Shown piece by piece: positions 22,804-36,715 of a DNA stretch of 64,000 bases. The stretch is from NCBI GenBank assembly GCA_033782935.1, contig JAWQEG010000488.1, positions 1,054,001-1,118,000 of the forward strand, given 5' to 3'. The notes beneath the pieces are model-generated. The model saw nothing but the letters and a program-made list of their open reading frames with translations. It was not told where the DNA came from and did no database searches. Position 1 is the first letter of the stretch; the number at the start of each line of letters is the position of its first letter. The stretch comes from Petrolisthes cinctipes (lineage: Eukaryota; Arthropoda; Malacostraca; Decapoda; Porcellanidae). The translations under genes and the position numbers were made by a program.

Positions 22804-23597
22804 GTGTTAGAGTATTTTCAAAATACAGGCCAAAAACATACTGAAAATCGATCTTTTAGGTGCCCAAAAGTCGATATGTGCATGCATCTTCTGTACCCGT
22901 TTATATCTCAAATTCAGTCTCAAAACACCCGAAAATTCAATATTTTGGGGTCCCAAAAGCAATCTGTACATGCCTACTCCGTGTTAGAGTATTTTCAAAA
23001 TACATGCTCAAAACATACTGAAAATCGATCTTTTAGGTGCACAAAAGTCGATATGTGCATGCATCTTCAGTACCCGTTTATATCTCAAATTCAGGCTCAA
23101 AACACCCGAAAATTCGATATTTTGGGGTCCCAGAAGCGATCTGTACATGCCTACTCCGTGTTAGAGTATTTTCAAAGTATCTTCTGTACCCGTTTATATC
23201 TCAAATTCAGGCTCAAAACACCCGAAAATTCAATATTTTGGGGTCCCAGAAGCAATCTGTACATGCCTACTCAGTGTTAGAGTATTTTCAAAATACAGGC
23301 CCAAAACATGCTGAAAATCGATATTTTAGATGCCCAAAGTCAGTATGTGCATGTATCTTCTGTACCCGTTTATATCTCAAATTCAGGCTCAAAACACCCG
23401 AAAATTCAATATTTTGGGGTCCCAGAAGCAATCTGTACATGCCTACACAGTGCTAGAATATTTTCAAAATATAGGCTAAAAACATGCTAAAAATCGACAT
23501 TTTAGGTGCCAAAAAATCGATATCTCAAATTCAGTCCCAAAACACCCGAAAATTCGATATTTAGAGGTCCCAGAAGGTATCTTTACATGCTTACTCC
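22804..23597 (+). repeat. Irregular 794 bp unit between block copies
   Basis: Monomers start at 22804 (A1), 22981 (A2), 23158 (B with 60 bp deletion, 116 bp), 23274 (B2) and 23450 (C1). The 22981-23273 part resembles 12841-13133 and 19202-19494. This looks like an insertion of a copy-II/III type segment. It separates the first and second four-HOR blocks and accounts for the 2787 bp (1993 + 794) offset between them. Confidence 0.82.
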
Positions 23598-25590
23598 GTG
23601 TTAGAGTATTTTCAAAATACAGGCCAAAAACATACTGAAAATCGATCTTTTAGGTGCCCAAAAGTCGATATGTGCATGCATCTTCTGTACCCGTTTATAT
23701 CTCAAATTCAGGCTCAAAACACCCGAAAATTCAATATTTTGGGGTCCCAGAAGCAATCTGTACATGCCTACTCAGTGTTAGAGTATTTTCAAAATACAGG
23801 CCCAAAACATGCTGAAAATCGATATTTTAGATGCCCAAAGTCAATATGTGCATGTATCTTCTGTACCCGTTTATATCTCAAATTCAGGCGCAAAACACCC
23901 GAAAATTCAATATTTTGGGGTCCCAGAAGCAATCTGTACATGCCTACACAGTGCTAGAATATTTTCAAAATATAGGCTAAAAACATGCTAAAAATCGACA
24001 TTTTAGGTGCCAAAAAATCGATATCTCAAATTCAGTCCCAAAACACCCGAAAATTCGATATTTAGAGGTCCCAGAAGGTATCTGTACATGCCTACTCCGT
24101 GTTAGAGTATTTTCAAAATACAGGCCAAAAACATATTGAAAATCGATCTTTTAGGTGCACAAAAGTCGATATGTGCATGCATCTTCTGTACACGTTTATA
24201 TCTCAAATTCTGGCCCTAAACACCCGAAAATTCGATATTTTGGGGTCCCAGAAGCGATCTGTACATGCCTACTCCGTGTTAGAGTATTTTCAAAATTCAG
24301 GCCCAAAACATGCTGAAAATCGATATTTTTGGTGCCCAAAGTCAATATGTGCATGTATCTTCTGTACCCGTTTATATCTCAAATTCAGGCTCAAAACACC
24401 CGAAAATTCAATATTTTGGGGTCCCAGAAGCAATCTGTACAGTGCTAGAATATTTTCAAAATATAGGCTAAAAACATGCTAAAAATCGATCTTTTAGGTG
24501 CCAAAAAGTCGATATCTCAAATTCTGTCCCAAAACACCCGAAAATTCGATATTTAGGGGTCCCAGAAGCGATCTGTACATGCCTACTCCGTGTTAGAGTA
24601 TTTTCAAAATACAGGCCAAAAACATACTGAAAATCGATCTTTTAGGTGCCCAAAAGTCGATATGTGCATGCATCTTCTGTACCCGTTTATATCTCAAATT
24701 CAGGCTCAAAACACCCAAAAATTCTATATTTTGGGGTCCCAGAAGTGATCTGTACATGCCTACTCCGTGTTAGAGTAATTTCAAAATTCAGGCAAAAAAC
24801 ATGCTGAAAATCGATATTTTTGGCGCCCAAAGTCAATATGTGCATGTATCTTCTGTACCCGTTTATATCTCAAATTCAGGCTCAAAACACCCGAAAATTC
24901 AATATTTTGGGGTCCCAGAAGCAATCTGTATATGCCTACTCAGTGCTAGAATATTTTCAAAATATAGGCTAAAAACATGCTGAAAATCGATCTTTTAGTG
25001 CCAAAAAGTCGATATCTCAAATTCAGTCCCAAAACACCCGAAAATTCGATATTTAGGGGTCCCAGAAGCGATCTGTACATGCCTACTCCGTGTTAGAGTA
25101 TTTTCAAAATACATGCTCAAAACATACTGAAAATCGATCTTTTAGGTGCACAAAAGTCGATATGTGCATGCATCTTCAGTACCCGTTTATATCTCAAATT
25201 CAGGCTCAAAACACCCGAAAATTCAATATTTTGGGGTCCCAGAAGCAATCTGTACATTCCTACTCAGTGTTAGAGTATTTTCAAAATACAGGCCCAAAAC
25301 ATGCTGAAAATCGATATTTTAGATGCCCAAAGTCAGTATGTGCATGTATCTTCTGTACCCGTTTATATCTCAAATTCAGGCTCAAAACACCCGAAAATTC
25401 AATATTTTGGGGTCCCAGAAGCAATCTGTACATGCCTACACAGTGCTAGAATATTTTCAAAATATAGGCTAAAAACATGCTAAAAATCGACATTTTAGGT
25501 GCCAAAAAATCGATATCTCAAATTCAGTCCCAAAACACCCGAAAATTCGATATTTAGAGGTCCCAGAAGGTATCTGTACATGCTTACTCC
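23598..25590 (+). repeat. Four-HOR block, copy 2 (1993 bp)
   Basis: Units start at 23598 (501 bp), 24099 (491), 24590 (500) and 25090 (501), the same lengths in the same order as copy 1. The private markers of copy 1 are present. Small differences include attctatattttgg at 24721 and gtacattcctac at 25253. Confidence 0.86.
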
Positions 25591-27407
25591 GTGTTAGAGT
25601 ATTTTCAAAATACAGGCCAAAAACATACTGAAAATCGATCTTTTAGGTGCCCAAAAGTCGATATGTGCATGCATCTTCTGTACCCGTTTATATCTCAAAT
25701 TCAGGCTCAAAACACCTGAAAATTCAATATTTTGGGGTCCCAAAAGCAATCTGTACATGCCTACTCAGTGTTAGAGTATTTTCAAAATACAGGCCCAAAA
25801 CATGCTGAAAATCGATATTTTAGATGCCAAAAGTCAATATGTGCATGTATCTTCTGTACCCGTTTATATCTCAAATTCAGGCGCAAAACACCCGAAAATT
25901 CAATATTTTGAGGTCCCAGAAGCAATCTGTACATGCCTACACAGTGCTAGAATATTTTCAAAATATAGGCTAAAAACATGCTAAAAATCGACATTTTAGG
26001 TGCCAAAAAATCGATATCTCAAATTCAGTCCCAAAACACCCGAAAATTCGATATTTAGAGGTCCCAGAAGGTATCTGTACATGCCTACTCCGTGTTAGAG
26101 TATTTTCAAAATACAGGCCAAAAACATATTTAAAATCGATCTTTTAGGTGCACAAAAGTCGATATGTGCATGCATCTTCTGTACACGTTTATATCTCAAA
26201 TTCTGGCCCCAAACACCCGAAAATTCGATATTTTGGGGTTCCAGAAGCGATCTGTACATGCCTACTCCGTGTTAGAGTATTTTCAAAATTCAGGCCCAAA
26301 ACATGCTGAAAATCGATATTTTTGGTGCCCAAAGTCAATATGTGCATGTATCTTCTGTACCCGTTTATATCTCAAATTCAGGCTCAAAACACCCGAAAAT
26401 TCAATATTTTGGGGTCCCAGAAGCAATCTGTACAGTGCTAGAATATTTTCAAAATATAGGCTAAAAACATGCTAAAAATCGATCTTTTAGGTGCCAAAAA
26501 GTCGATATCTCAAATTCTGTCCCAAAACACCCGAAAATTCGATATTTAGGGGTCCCAGAAGCGATCTGTACATGCCTACTCCGTGTTAGAGTATTTTCAA
26601 AATACAGGCCCAAAACATACTGAAAATCGATCTTTTAGGTGCCCAAAAGTCGATATGTGCATGCATCTTCTGTACCCGTTTATATCTCAAATTCAGGATC
26701 AAAACACCCAAAAATTCGATATTTTGGGGTCCCAGAAGTGATCTGTACATGCCTACTCCGTGTTAGAGTATTTTCAAAATTCAGGCCCAAAACATGCTGA
26801 AAATCGATATTTTTGGCGCCCAAAGTCAATATGTGCATGTATCTTCTGTACCCGTTTATATCTTAAATTCAGGCTCAAAACACCCGAAAATTCAATATTT
26901 TGGGGTCCCAGAAGCAATCTGTATATGCCTACTCAGTGCTAGAATATTTTCAAAATATAGGCTAAAAACATGCTGAAAATCGATCTTTTAGTGCCAAAAA
27001 GTCGATATCTCAAATTCTGTCCCAAAACACCCGAAAATTCGATATTTAGGGGTCCCAGAAGCGATCTGTACATGCCTACTCCGTGTTAGAGTATTTTCAA
27101 AATACATGCTCAAAACATACTGAAAATCGATCTTTTAGGTGCACAAAAGTCGATATGTGCATGCATCTTCAGTACCCGTTTATATCTCAAATTCAGGCTC
27201 AAAACACCCGAAAATTCAATATTTTGGGGTCCCAGAAGCAATCTGTACATGCCTACACAGTGCTAGAATATTTTCAAAATATAGGCTAAAAACATGCTAA
27301 AAATCGACATTTTAGGTGCCAAAAAATCGATATCTCAAATTCAGTCCCAAAACACCCGAAAATTCGATATTTAGAGGTCCCAGAAGGCATCTGTACATGC
27401 CTACTCC
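25591..27407 (+). repeat. Four-HOR block, copy 3 (1817 bp, last unit shortened)
   Basis: Units start at 25591 (501 bp), 26092 (491), 26583 (500) and 27083 (325). The first three align to copy 2 at offset 1993. The last has lost one monomer by A2/B fusion. It carries catatttaaaatcg at 26125 where copies 1 and 2 have catattgaaaatcg. Confidence 0.85.
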
Positions 27408-29912
27408 GTGTTAGAGTATTTTCAAAATACAGGCCAAAAACATACTGAAAATCGATCTTTTAGGTGCCCAAAAGTCGATATGTGCATGCATCTTCTGTAC
27501 CCGTTTATATCTCAAATTCTGGACCTAAACACCCGAAAATTCGATATTTTGGGGTCCCAGAAGCGATCTGAACATGCCTACTCTGTGTTAGAGTATTTTC
27601 AAAATTCAGGCCCAAAACATGCTGAAAATCGATATTTTTGGTGCCCAAAGTCAATATGTGCATGTATCTTCTGTACCCGTTTATATCTCAAATTCAGGCT
27701 CAAAACACCCGAAAATTCAATATTTTGGGGTCCCAGAAGCAATCTGTACATGCCTACTCAGTGCTAGAATATTTTCAAAATATAGGCTAAAAACATGCTA
27801 AAAATCGATCTTTTAGGTGCCAAAAAGTCGATATCTCAAATTCAGTCCCAAAACACCCGAAAATTCGATATTTAGGGGTCCCAGAAGCGATCTGTACATG
27901 CCTACTCCGTGTTAGAGTATTTTCAAAATACATGCTCAAAACATACTGAAAATCGATCTTTTAGGTGCACAAAAGTCGATATGTGCATGCATCTTCAGTA
28001 CCCGTTTATATCTCAAATTCAGGCTCAAAACACCCGAAAATTCAATATTTTGGGGTCCCAGAAGCAATCTGTACATGCCTACTCCGTGTTAGAGTATTTT
28101 CAAAATACAGGCCAAAAACATACTGAAAATCGATCTTTTAGGTGCCCAAAAGTCGATATGTGCATGCATCTTCTGTACCCGTTTATATCTCAAATTCAGG
28201 ATCAAAACACCCAAAAATTCGATATTTTGGGGTCCCAGAAGTGATCTGTACATGCCTACTCCGTGTTAGAGTATTTTCAAAATTCAGGCCCAAAAGATGC
28301 TGAAAATCGATATTTTTGGCGCCCAAAGTCAATATGTGCATGTATCTTCTGTACCCGTTTATATCTTAAATTCAGGCTCAAAACACCCGAAAATTCAATA
28401 TTTTGGGGTCCCAGAAGCAATCTGTACATGCCTACTCAGTGCTAGAATATTTTCAAAATATAGGCTAAAAACATGCTGAAAATCGATCTTTTAGTGCCAA
28501 AAAGTCGATATCTCAAATTCAGTCCCAAAACACCCGAAAATTCGATATTTAGGGGTCCCAGAAGCGATCTGTACATGCCTACTCCGTGTTAGAGTATTTT
28601 CAAAATACATGCTCAAAACATACTGAAAATCGATCTTTTAGGTGCACAAAAGTCAATATGTGCATGCATCTTCAGTACCCGTTTATATCTCAAATTCAGG
28701 CTCAAAACACCCGAAAATTCAATATTTTGGGGTCCCAGAAGCAATCTGTACATGCCTACTCAGTGTTAGTGTATTTTCAAAATACAGGCCCAAAACATGC
28801 TGAAAATCGATATTTTAGATGCCCAAAGTCAATATGTGCATGTATCTTCTGTACCCGTTTATATCTCAAATTCAGGCTCAAAACACCCGAAAATTCAATA
28901 TTTTGGGGTCCCAGAAGCAATCTGTACATGCCTACACAGTGCTAGAATATTTTCAAAATATAGGCTAAAAACATGCTAAAAATCGACATTTTAGGTGCCA
29001 AAAAATCGATATCTCAAATTCTGTCCCAAAACACCCGAAAATTCGATATTTAGAGGTCCCAGAAGGCATCTGTACATGCCTACTCCGTGTTAGAGTATTT
29101 TCAAAATACAGGCCAAAAACATACTGAAAATCGATCTTTTAGGTGCCCAAAAGTCGATATGTGCATGCATCTTCTTTACCCGTTTATATCTTAAATTCTG
29201 GACCTAAACACCCGAAAATTCGATATTTTGGGGTCCCAGAAGCGATCTGAACATGCCTACTCTGTGTTAGAGTATTTTCAAAATTCAGGCCCAAAACATG
29301 CTGAAAATCGATATTTTTGGTGCTAAAAGTCAATATGTGCATGTATCTTCTGTACCCGTTTATATCTCAAATTCAGGCTCAAAACACCCGAAAATTCAAT
29401 ATTTTGGGGTCCCAGAAGCAATCTGTACATGCCTACTCAGTGCTAGAATATTTTCAAAATATAGGCTAAAAACATGCTAAAAACCGATCTTTTAGGTGCC
29501 AAAAAGTCGATATCTCAAATTCAGTCCCAAAACACCCGAAAATTCGATATTTAGGGGTCCCAGAAGCGATCTGTACATGCCTACTCCGTGTTAGAGTATT
29601 TTCAAAATACATGCTCAAAACATACTGAAAATCGATCTTTTAGGTGCACAAAAGTCGATATGTGCATGCATCTTCAGTACCCATTTATATCTCAAATTCA
29701 GGCTCAAAACACCCGAAAATTCAATATTTTGGGGTCCCAGAAGCAATCTGTACATGCCTACTCAGTGCTAGAATATTTTCAAAATATAGGCTAAAAACAT
29801 GCTAAAAATCGATCTTTTAGGTGCCAAAAAGTCGATATCTCAAATTCAGTCCCAAAACAACCGAAAATTCGATATTTAGGGGTCCCAGAAGCGATCTGTA
29901 CATGCCTACTCC
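27408..29912 (+). repeat. HOR units, first copy of a 5.1 kb step
   Basis: Units start at 27408 (501 bp), 27909 (677, with A2 then A1 then B1 then C3), 28586 (501), 29087 (501) and 29588 (325). From 28086 onward the region matches 33220 onward at offset 5134. Shared rare variants are cccaaaagatgctg, cagtgttagtg, ttggtgctaaaag and aaaaaccgatc. Confidence 0.83.
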
Positions 29913-30912
29913 GTGTTAGAGTATTTTCAAAATACATGCTCAAAACATACTGAAAATCGATCTTTTAGGTGCACAAAAGTCGATATGTGCATGCATCTTC
30001 AGTACCCGTTTATATCTCAAATTCAGGCTCAAAACACCCGAAAATTCAATATTTTGGGGTCCCAGAAGCAATCTGTACATGCCTACTCCGTGTTAGAGTA
30101 TTTTCAAAATTCAGGCAAAAAACATGCTGAAAATCGATATTTTTGGCGCCCAAAGTCAATATGTGCATGTATCTTCTGTACCCGTTTATATCTCAAATTC
30201 AGGCTCAAAACACCCGAAAATTCAATATTTTGGGGTCCCAGAAGCAATCTGTATATGCCTACTCAGTGCTAGAATATTTTCAAAATATAGGCTAAAAACA
30301 TGCTGAAAATCGATCTTTTAGTGCCAAAAAGTCGATATCTCAAATTCAGTCCCAAAACACCCGAAAATTCGATATTTAGGGGTCCCAGAAGCGATCTGTA
30401 CATGCCTACTCCGTGTTAGAGTATTTTCAAAATACATGCTCAAAACATACTGAAAATCGATCTTTTAGGTGCACAAAAGTCGATATGTGCATGCATCTTC
30501 AGTACCCGTTTATATCTCAAATTCAGGCTCAAAACACCCGAAAATTCAATATTTTGGGGTCCCAGAAGCAATCTGTACATGCCTACTCCGTGTTAGAGTA
30601 TTTTCAAAATTCAGGCAAAAAACATGCTGAAAATCGATATTTTTGGCGCCCAAAGTCAATATGTGCATGTATCTTCTGTACCCGTTTATATCTCAAATTC
30701 AGGCTCAAAACACCCGAAAATTCAATATTTTGGGGTCCCAGAAGCAATCTGTATATGCCTACTCAGTGCTAGAATATTTTCAAAATATAGGCTAAAAACA
30801 TGCTGAAAATCGATCTTTTAGTGCCAAAAAGTCGATATCTCAAATTCAGTCCCAAAACACCCGAAAATTCGATATTTAGGGGTCCCAGAAGCGATCTGTA
30901 CATGCCTACTCC
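29913..30912 (+). repeat. Tandem duplication of one 500 bp HOR unit
   Basis: Units 29913-30412 and 30413-30912 look identical on reading. Both carry ggcaaaaaacatgc, ggcgcccaaag and gtatatgcc in B, which also mark B monomers at 21980-22155 and 24767-24942. The first monomer of the next unit (30913) continues the same A2 sequence. This is probably the youngest duplication in the window. Confidence 0.85.
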
Positions 30913-33219
30913 GTGTTAGAGTATTTTCAAAATACATGCTCAAAACATACTGAAAATCGATCTTTTAGGTGCACAAAAGTCGATATGTGCATGCATCTTC
31001 AGTACCCGTTTATATCTCAAATTCAGGCTCAAAACACCCGAAAATTCAATATTTTGGGGTCCCAGAAGCAATCTGTACATGCCTACACAGTGCTAGAATA
31101 TTTTCAAAATATAGGCTAAAAACATGCTAAAAATCGACATTTTAGGTGCCAAAAAATCGATATTTCAAATTCAGTCCCAAAACACCCGAAAATTCGATAT
31201 TTAGAGGTCCCAGAAGGTATCTGTACATGCTTACTCCGTGTTAGAGTATTTTCAAAATACAGGCCAAAAACATACTGAAAATCGATCTTTTAGGTGCCCA
31301 AAAGTCGATATGTGCATGCATCTTCTGTACCCGTTTATATCTCAAATTCAGGCTCAAAACACCCGAAAATTCAATATTTTGGGGTCCCAGAAGCAATCTG
31401 TACATGCCTACTCCGTGTTAGAGTATTTTCAAAATTCAGGCCCAAAACATGCTGAAAATCGATATTTTTGGTGCCCAAAGTCAATATGTGCATGTATCTT
31501 CTGTACCCGTTTATATCTCAAATTCAGGCTCAAAACACCCGAAAATTCAATATTTTGGGGTCCCAGAAGCAATCTGTACAGTGCTAGAATATTTTCAAAA
31601 TATAGGCTAAAAACATGCTAAAAATCGATCTTTTAGGTGCCAAAAAGTCGATATCTCAAATTCTGTCCCAAAACACCCGAAAATTCGATATTTAGGGGTC
31701 CCAGAAGCGATCTGTACATGCCTACTCCGTGTTAGAGTATTTTCAAAATACAGGCCAAAAACATACTGAAAATCGATCTTTAGGTGCCCAAAAGTCGATA
31801 TGTGCATGCATCTTCTGTACCCGTTTATATCTCAAATTCAGGATCAAAACACCCAAAAATTCGATATTTTGGGGTCCCAGAAGTGATCTGTACATGCCTA
31901 CTCCGTGTTAGAGTATTTTCAAAATTCAGGCCCAAAACATGCTGAAAATCGATATTTTTGGCGCCCAAAGTCAATATGTGCATGTATCTTCTGTACCCGT
32001 TTATATCTTAAATTCAGGCTCAAAACACCCGAAAATTCAATATTTTGGGGTCCCAGAAGCAAACTGTACATGCCTACTCAGTGCTAGAATATTTTCAAAA
32101 TATATGCTAAAAACATGCTGAAAATCGATCTTTTAGTGCCAAAAAGTCGATATCTCAAATTCTGTCCCAAAACACCCGAAAATTCGATATTTAGGGGTCC
32201 CAGAAGCGATCTGTACATGCCTACTCCGTGTTAGAGTATTTTCAAAATACATGCTCAAAACATACTGAAAATCGATCTTTTAAGTGCACAAAAGTCGATA
32301 TGTGCATGCATCTTCAGTACCCGTTTATATCTCAAATTCAGGCTCAAAACACCCGAAAATTCAATATTTTGGGGTCCCAGAAGCAATCTGTACATGCCTA
32401 CTCAGTGTTAGTGTATTTTCAAAATACAGGCCCAAAACATGCTGAAAATCGATATTTTAGATGCCCAAAGTCAATATGTGCATGTATCTTCTGTACCCGT
32501 TTATATCTCAAATTCAGGCTCAAAACACCCGAAAATTCAATATTTTGGGGTCCCAGAAGCAATCTGTACATGCCTACTCAGTGCTAGAATATTTTCAAAA
32601 TATAGGCTAAAAACATGCTAAAAATCGATCTTTTAGGTGCCAAAAAATCGATATCTCAAATTCAGTCCCAAAACACCCGAAAATTCGATATTTAGGGGTC
32701 CCAGAAGCGATCTGTACATGCCTACTCCGTGTTAGAGTATTTTCAAAATACATGCTCAAAACATACTGAAAATCGATCTTTTAGGTGCACAAAAGTCGAT
32801 ATGTGCATGCATCTTCAGTACCAGTTTATATCTCAAATTCAGGCTCAAAACACCCGAAAATTCAATATTTTGGGGTCCCAGAAGCAATCTGTACATGCCT
32901 ACTCAGTGTTAGAGTTTTTTTTAAATACAGGCCCAAAACATGCTGAAAATCGATATTTTAGATGCCCAAAGTCAATATGTACATGTATCTTCTGTACCCG
33001 TTTATATCTCAAATTCAGGCTCAAAACACCCGAAAATTCAATATTTTGGGGTCCCAGAAGCAATCTGTACAGTGCTAGAATATTTTCAAAATATAGGCTA
33101 AAAACATGCTAAAAATCGATCTTTTAGGTGCCAAAAAGTCGATATCTCAAATTCTGTCCCAAAACACCCGAAAATTCGATATTTAGGGGTCCCAGAAGCG
33201 ATCTGTACATGCCTACTCC
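30913..33219 (+). repeat. HOR units 30913-33219
   Basis: Units start at 30913 (325 bp), 31238 (491), 31729 (499), 32228 (501) and 32729 (491). The 31729 unit has lost one base in atctttaggtg. Units 31729 and 32228 match 33220 and 33720 at an offset of 1491-1492, so a 1.5 kb tandem step is nested in the 5.1 kb step. The B monomer at 32906 carries the T8 tract described in findings. Confidence 0.82.
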
Positions 33220-35222
33220 GTGTTAGAGTATTTTCAAAATACAGGCCAAAAACATACTGAAAATCGATCTTTTAGGTGCCCAAAAGTCGATATGTGCATG
33301 CATCTTCTGTACCCGTTTATATCTCAAATTCAGGATCAAAACACCCAAAAATTCGATATTTTGGGGTCCCAGAAGTGATCTGTACATGCCTACTCCGTAT
33401 TAGAGTATTTTCAAAATTCAGGCCCAAAAGATGCTGAAAATCGATATTTTTGGCGCCCAAAGTCAATATGTGCATGTATCTTCTGTACCCGTTTATATCT
33501 TAAATTCAGGCTCAAAACACCCGAAAATTCAATATTTTGGGGTCCCAGAAGCAATCTGTACATGCCTACTCAGTGCTAGAATATTTTCAAAATATAGGCT
33601 AAAAACATGCTGAAAATCGATCTTTTAGTGCCAAAAAGTCGATATCTCAAATTCAGTCCCAAAACACCCGAAAATTCGATATTTAGGGGTCCCAGAAGCG
33701 ATCTGTACATGCCTACTCCGTGTTAGAGTATTTTCAAAATACATGCTCAAAACATACTGAAAATCGATCTTTTAGGTGCACAAAAGTCGATATGTGCATG
33801 CATCTTCAGTACCCGTTTATATCTCAAATTCAGGATCAAAACACCCGAAAATTCAATATTTTGGGGTCCCAGAAGCAATCTGTACATGCCTACTCAGTGT
33901 TAGTGTATTTTCAAAATACAGGCCCAAAACATGCTGAAAATCGATATTTTAGATGCCCAAAGTCAATATGTGCATGTATCTTCTGTACCCGTTTATATCT
34001 CAAATTCAGGCTCAAAACACCCGAAAATTCAATATTTTGGGGTCCCAGAAGCAATCTGTACATGCCTACACAGTGCTAGAATATTTTCAAAATATAGGCT
34101 AAAAACATGCTAAAAATCGACATTTTAGGTGTCAAAAAATCGATATCTCAAATTCAGTCCCAAAACACCCGAAAATTCGATATTTAGAGGTCCCAGAAGG
34201 CATCTGTACATGCCTACTCCGTGTTAGAGTATTTTCAAAATACAGGCCAAAAACATACTGAAAATCGATCTTTTAGGTGCCCAAAAGTCGATATGTGCAT
34301 GCATCTTCTGTACCCGTTTATATCTTAAATTCTGGACCTAAACACCCGAAAATTCGATATTTTGGGGTCCCAGAAGCGATCTGAACATGCCTACTCTGTG
34401 TTAGAGTATTTTCAAAATTCAGGCCCAAAACATGCTGAAAATCGATATTTTTGGTGCTAAAAGTCAATATGTGCATGTATCTTCTGTACCCGTTTATATC
34501 TCAAATTCAGGCTCAAAACACCCGAAAATTCAATATTTTGGGGTCCCAGAAGCAATCTGTACATGCCTACTCAGTGCTAGAATATTTTCAAAATATAGGC
34601 TAAAAACATGTTAAAAACCGATCTTTTAGGTGCCAAAAAGTCGATATCTCAAATTCAGTCCCAAAACACCCGAAAATTCGATATTTAGGGGTCCCAGAAG
34701 CGATCTGTACATGCCTACTCCGTGTTAGAGTATTTTCAAAATACATGCTCAAAACATACTGAAAATCGATCTTTTAGGTGCACAAAAGTCGATATGTGCA
34801 TGCATCTTCAGTACCCGTTTATATCTCAAATTCAGGCTCAAAACACCCGAAAAATCAATATTTTGGGGTCCCAGAAGCAATCTGTACATGCCTACTCCGT
34901 GTTAGAGTATTTTCAAAATTCAGGCCCAAAACATGCTGAAAATCGATATTTTAGATGCCCAAAGTCAATATGTGCATGTATCTTCTGTACCCGTTTATAT
35001 CTCAAATTCAGGCTCAAAACACCCGAAAATTCAATATTTTGGGGTCCCAGAAGCAATCTGTACATGCCTACTCAGTGCTAGAATATTTTCAAAATATAGG
35101 CTAAAAACATGCTAAAAATCGATCTTTTAGGTGCCAAAAAGTCGATATCTCAAATTCAGTCCCAAAACACCCGAAAATTCGATATTTAGGGGTCCCAGAA
35201 GCGATCTGTACATGCCTACTCC
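33220..35222 (+). repeat. HOR units, second copy of the 5.1 kb step
   Basis: Units start at 33220 (500 bp), 33720 (501), 34221 (501) and 34722 (501). They repeat the markers of 28086-29912 in the same order. The last unit has three monomers where its relative at 29588 has two. Private changes include gtattagag at 33398 and gtgtcaaaaaatcg at 34130. Confidence 0.83.
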
Positions 35223-36715
35223 GTGTTAGAGTATTTTCAAAATACATGCTCAAAACATACTGAAAATCGATCTTTTAGGTGCACAAAAGTCGATATGTGC
35301 ATGCATCTTCAGTACCCGTTTATATCTCAAATTCAGGCTCAAAACACCCGAAAATTCAATATTTTGGGGTCCCAGAAGCAATCTGTACATGCCTACTCAG
35401 TGTTAGAGTTTTTTTTAAATACAGGCCCAAAACAAGCTGAAAATCGATATTTTAGATGCCCAAAGTCAATATGTGCATGTATCTTCTGTACCCGTTTATA
35501 TCTCAAATTCAGGCTCAAAACACCCGAAAATTTAATATTTTGGGGTCTCAGAAGCAATCTGTACAGTGCTAGAATTTTTTCAAAATATAGGCTAAAAACA
35601 TGCTAAAAATCGATCTTTTAAGTGCGAAAAAGTCGATATCTCAAATTCAGTCCCAAAACACCCGAAAATTCGATATTTAGGGGTCCCAGAAGCGATCTGT
35701 ACATGCCTACTCCGTGTTAGAGTATTTTCAAAATACAGGCCAAAAACGTACTGAAAATCGATCTTTTAGGTGCACAAAAGTCGATATGTGCATGCATCTT
35801 CTGTACCCGTTTATATATCAAATTCTGGCCCTAAACACCCGAAAATTCGATATTTTGGGGTCCCAGAAGCGATCTGTACATGCCTACTCCGTGTTAGAGT
35901 ATTTTCAAAATTCAGGCCCAAAACATGCTGAAAATCGATATTTTTGGCGCCCAAAGTCAATATGTGCATGTATCTTCTGTACCCGTTTATATCTCAAATT
36001 CAGGCTCAGAACACCCGAAAATTCAATATTTTGGGGTCCCAGAAGCAATCTGTACATGCCTACTCAGTGCTAGAATATTTTCAAAATATAGGCTAAAAAC
36101 ATGCTAAAAATCGACATTTTAGGTGCCAAAAAATCGATATCTCAAATTCAGTCCCAAAACACCCGAAAATTCGATATTTAGAGGTCCCAGAAGGTATCTG
36201 TACATGCTTACTCCGTGTTAGAGTATTTTCAAAATACAGGCCAGAAACATACTGAAAATCGATCTTTTAGGTGCCCAAAAGTCGATATGTGCATGCATCT
36301 TCTGTACCCGTTTATATCTCAAATTCAGGCTCAAAACACCCGAAAATTCAATATTTTGGGGTCCCAGAAGCAATCTGTACATGCCTACTCAGTGTTAGAG
36401 TATTTTCAAAATACAGGCCCAAAACATGCTGAAAATCGATATTTTTGGTGCCCAAAGTCAATATGTGCATGTATCTTCTGTACCCGTTTATATCTCAAAT
36501 TCAGGCTCAAAACACCCGAAAATTCAATATTTTGGGGTCCCAGAAGCAATCTGTACATGCCTACACAGTGCTAGAATATTTTCAAAATATAGGCTAAAAA
36601 CATGCTAAAAATCGACATTTTAGGTGCCAAAAAATCGATATCTCAAATTCAGTCCCAAAACTACCGAAAATTCGATATTTAGAGGTCCCAGAAGGTATCT
36701 GTACATGCCTACTCC
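35223..36715 (+). repeat. HOR units, first copy of an 11.3 kb step
   Basis: Units start at 35223 (491 bp), 35714 (501) and 36215 (501). They match 46526-48019 at offset 11303-11304. Shared rare variants are aatttaatattttgggg, gctagaattttttc and aagtgcgaaaaagtcg in the first unit. The intervening DNA contains differently derived units. Confidence 0.82.

Noticed and set aside
32915..32922. T8 run as a transcription terminator
   Set aside because: No upstream RNA gene or stem-loop was seen. It is a variant of attttc in one subfamily and is reported only as a lineage marker.
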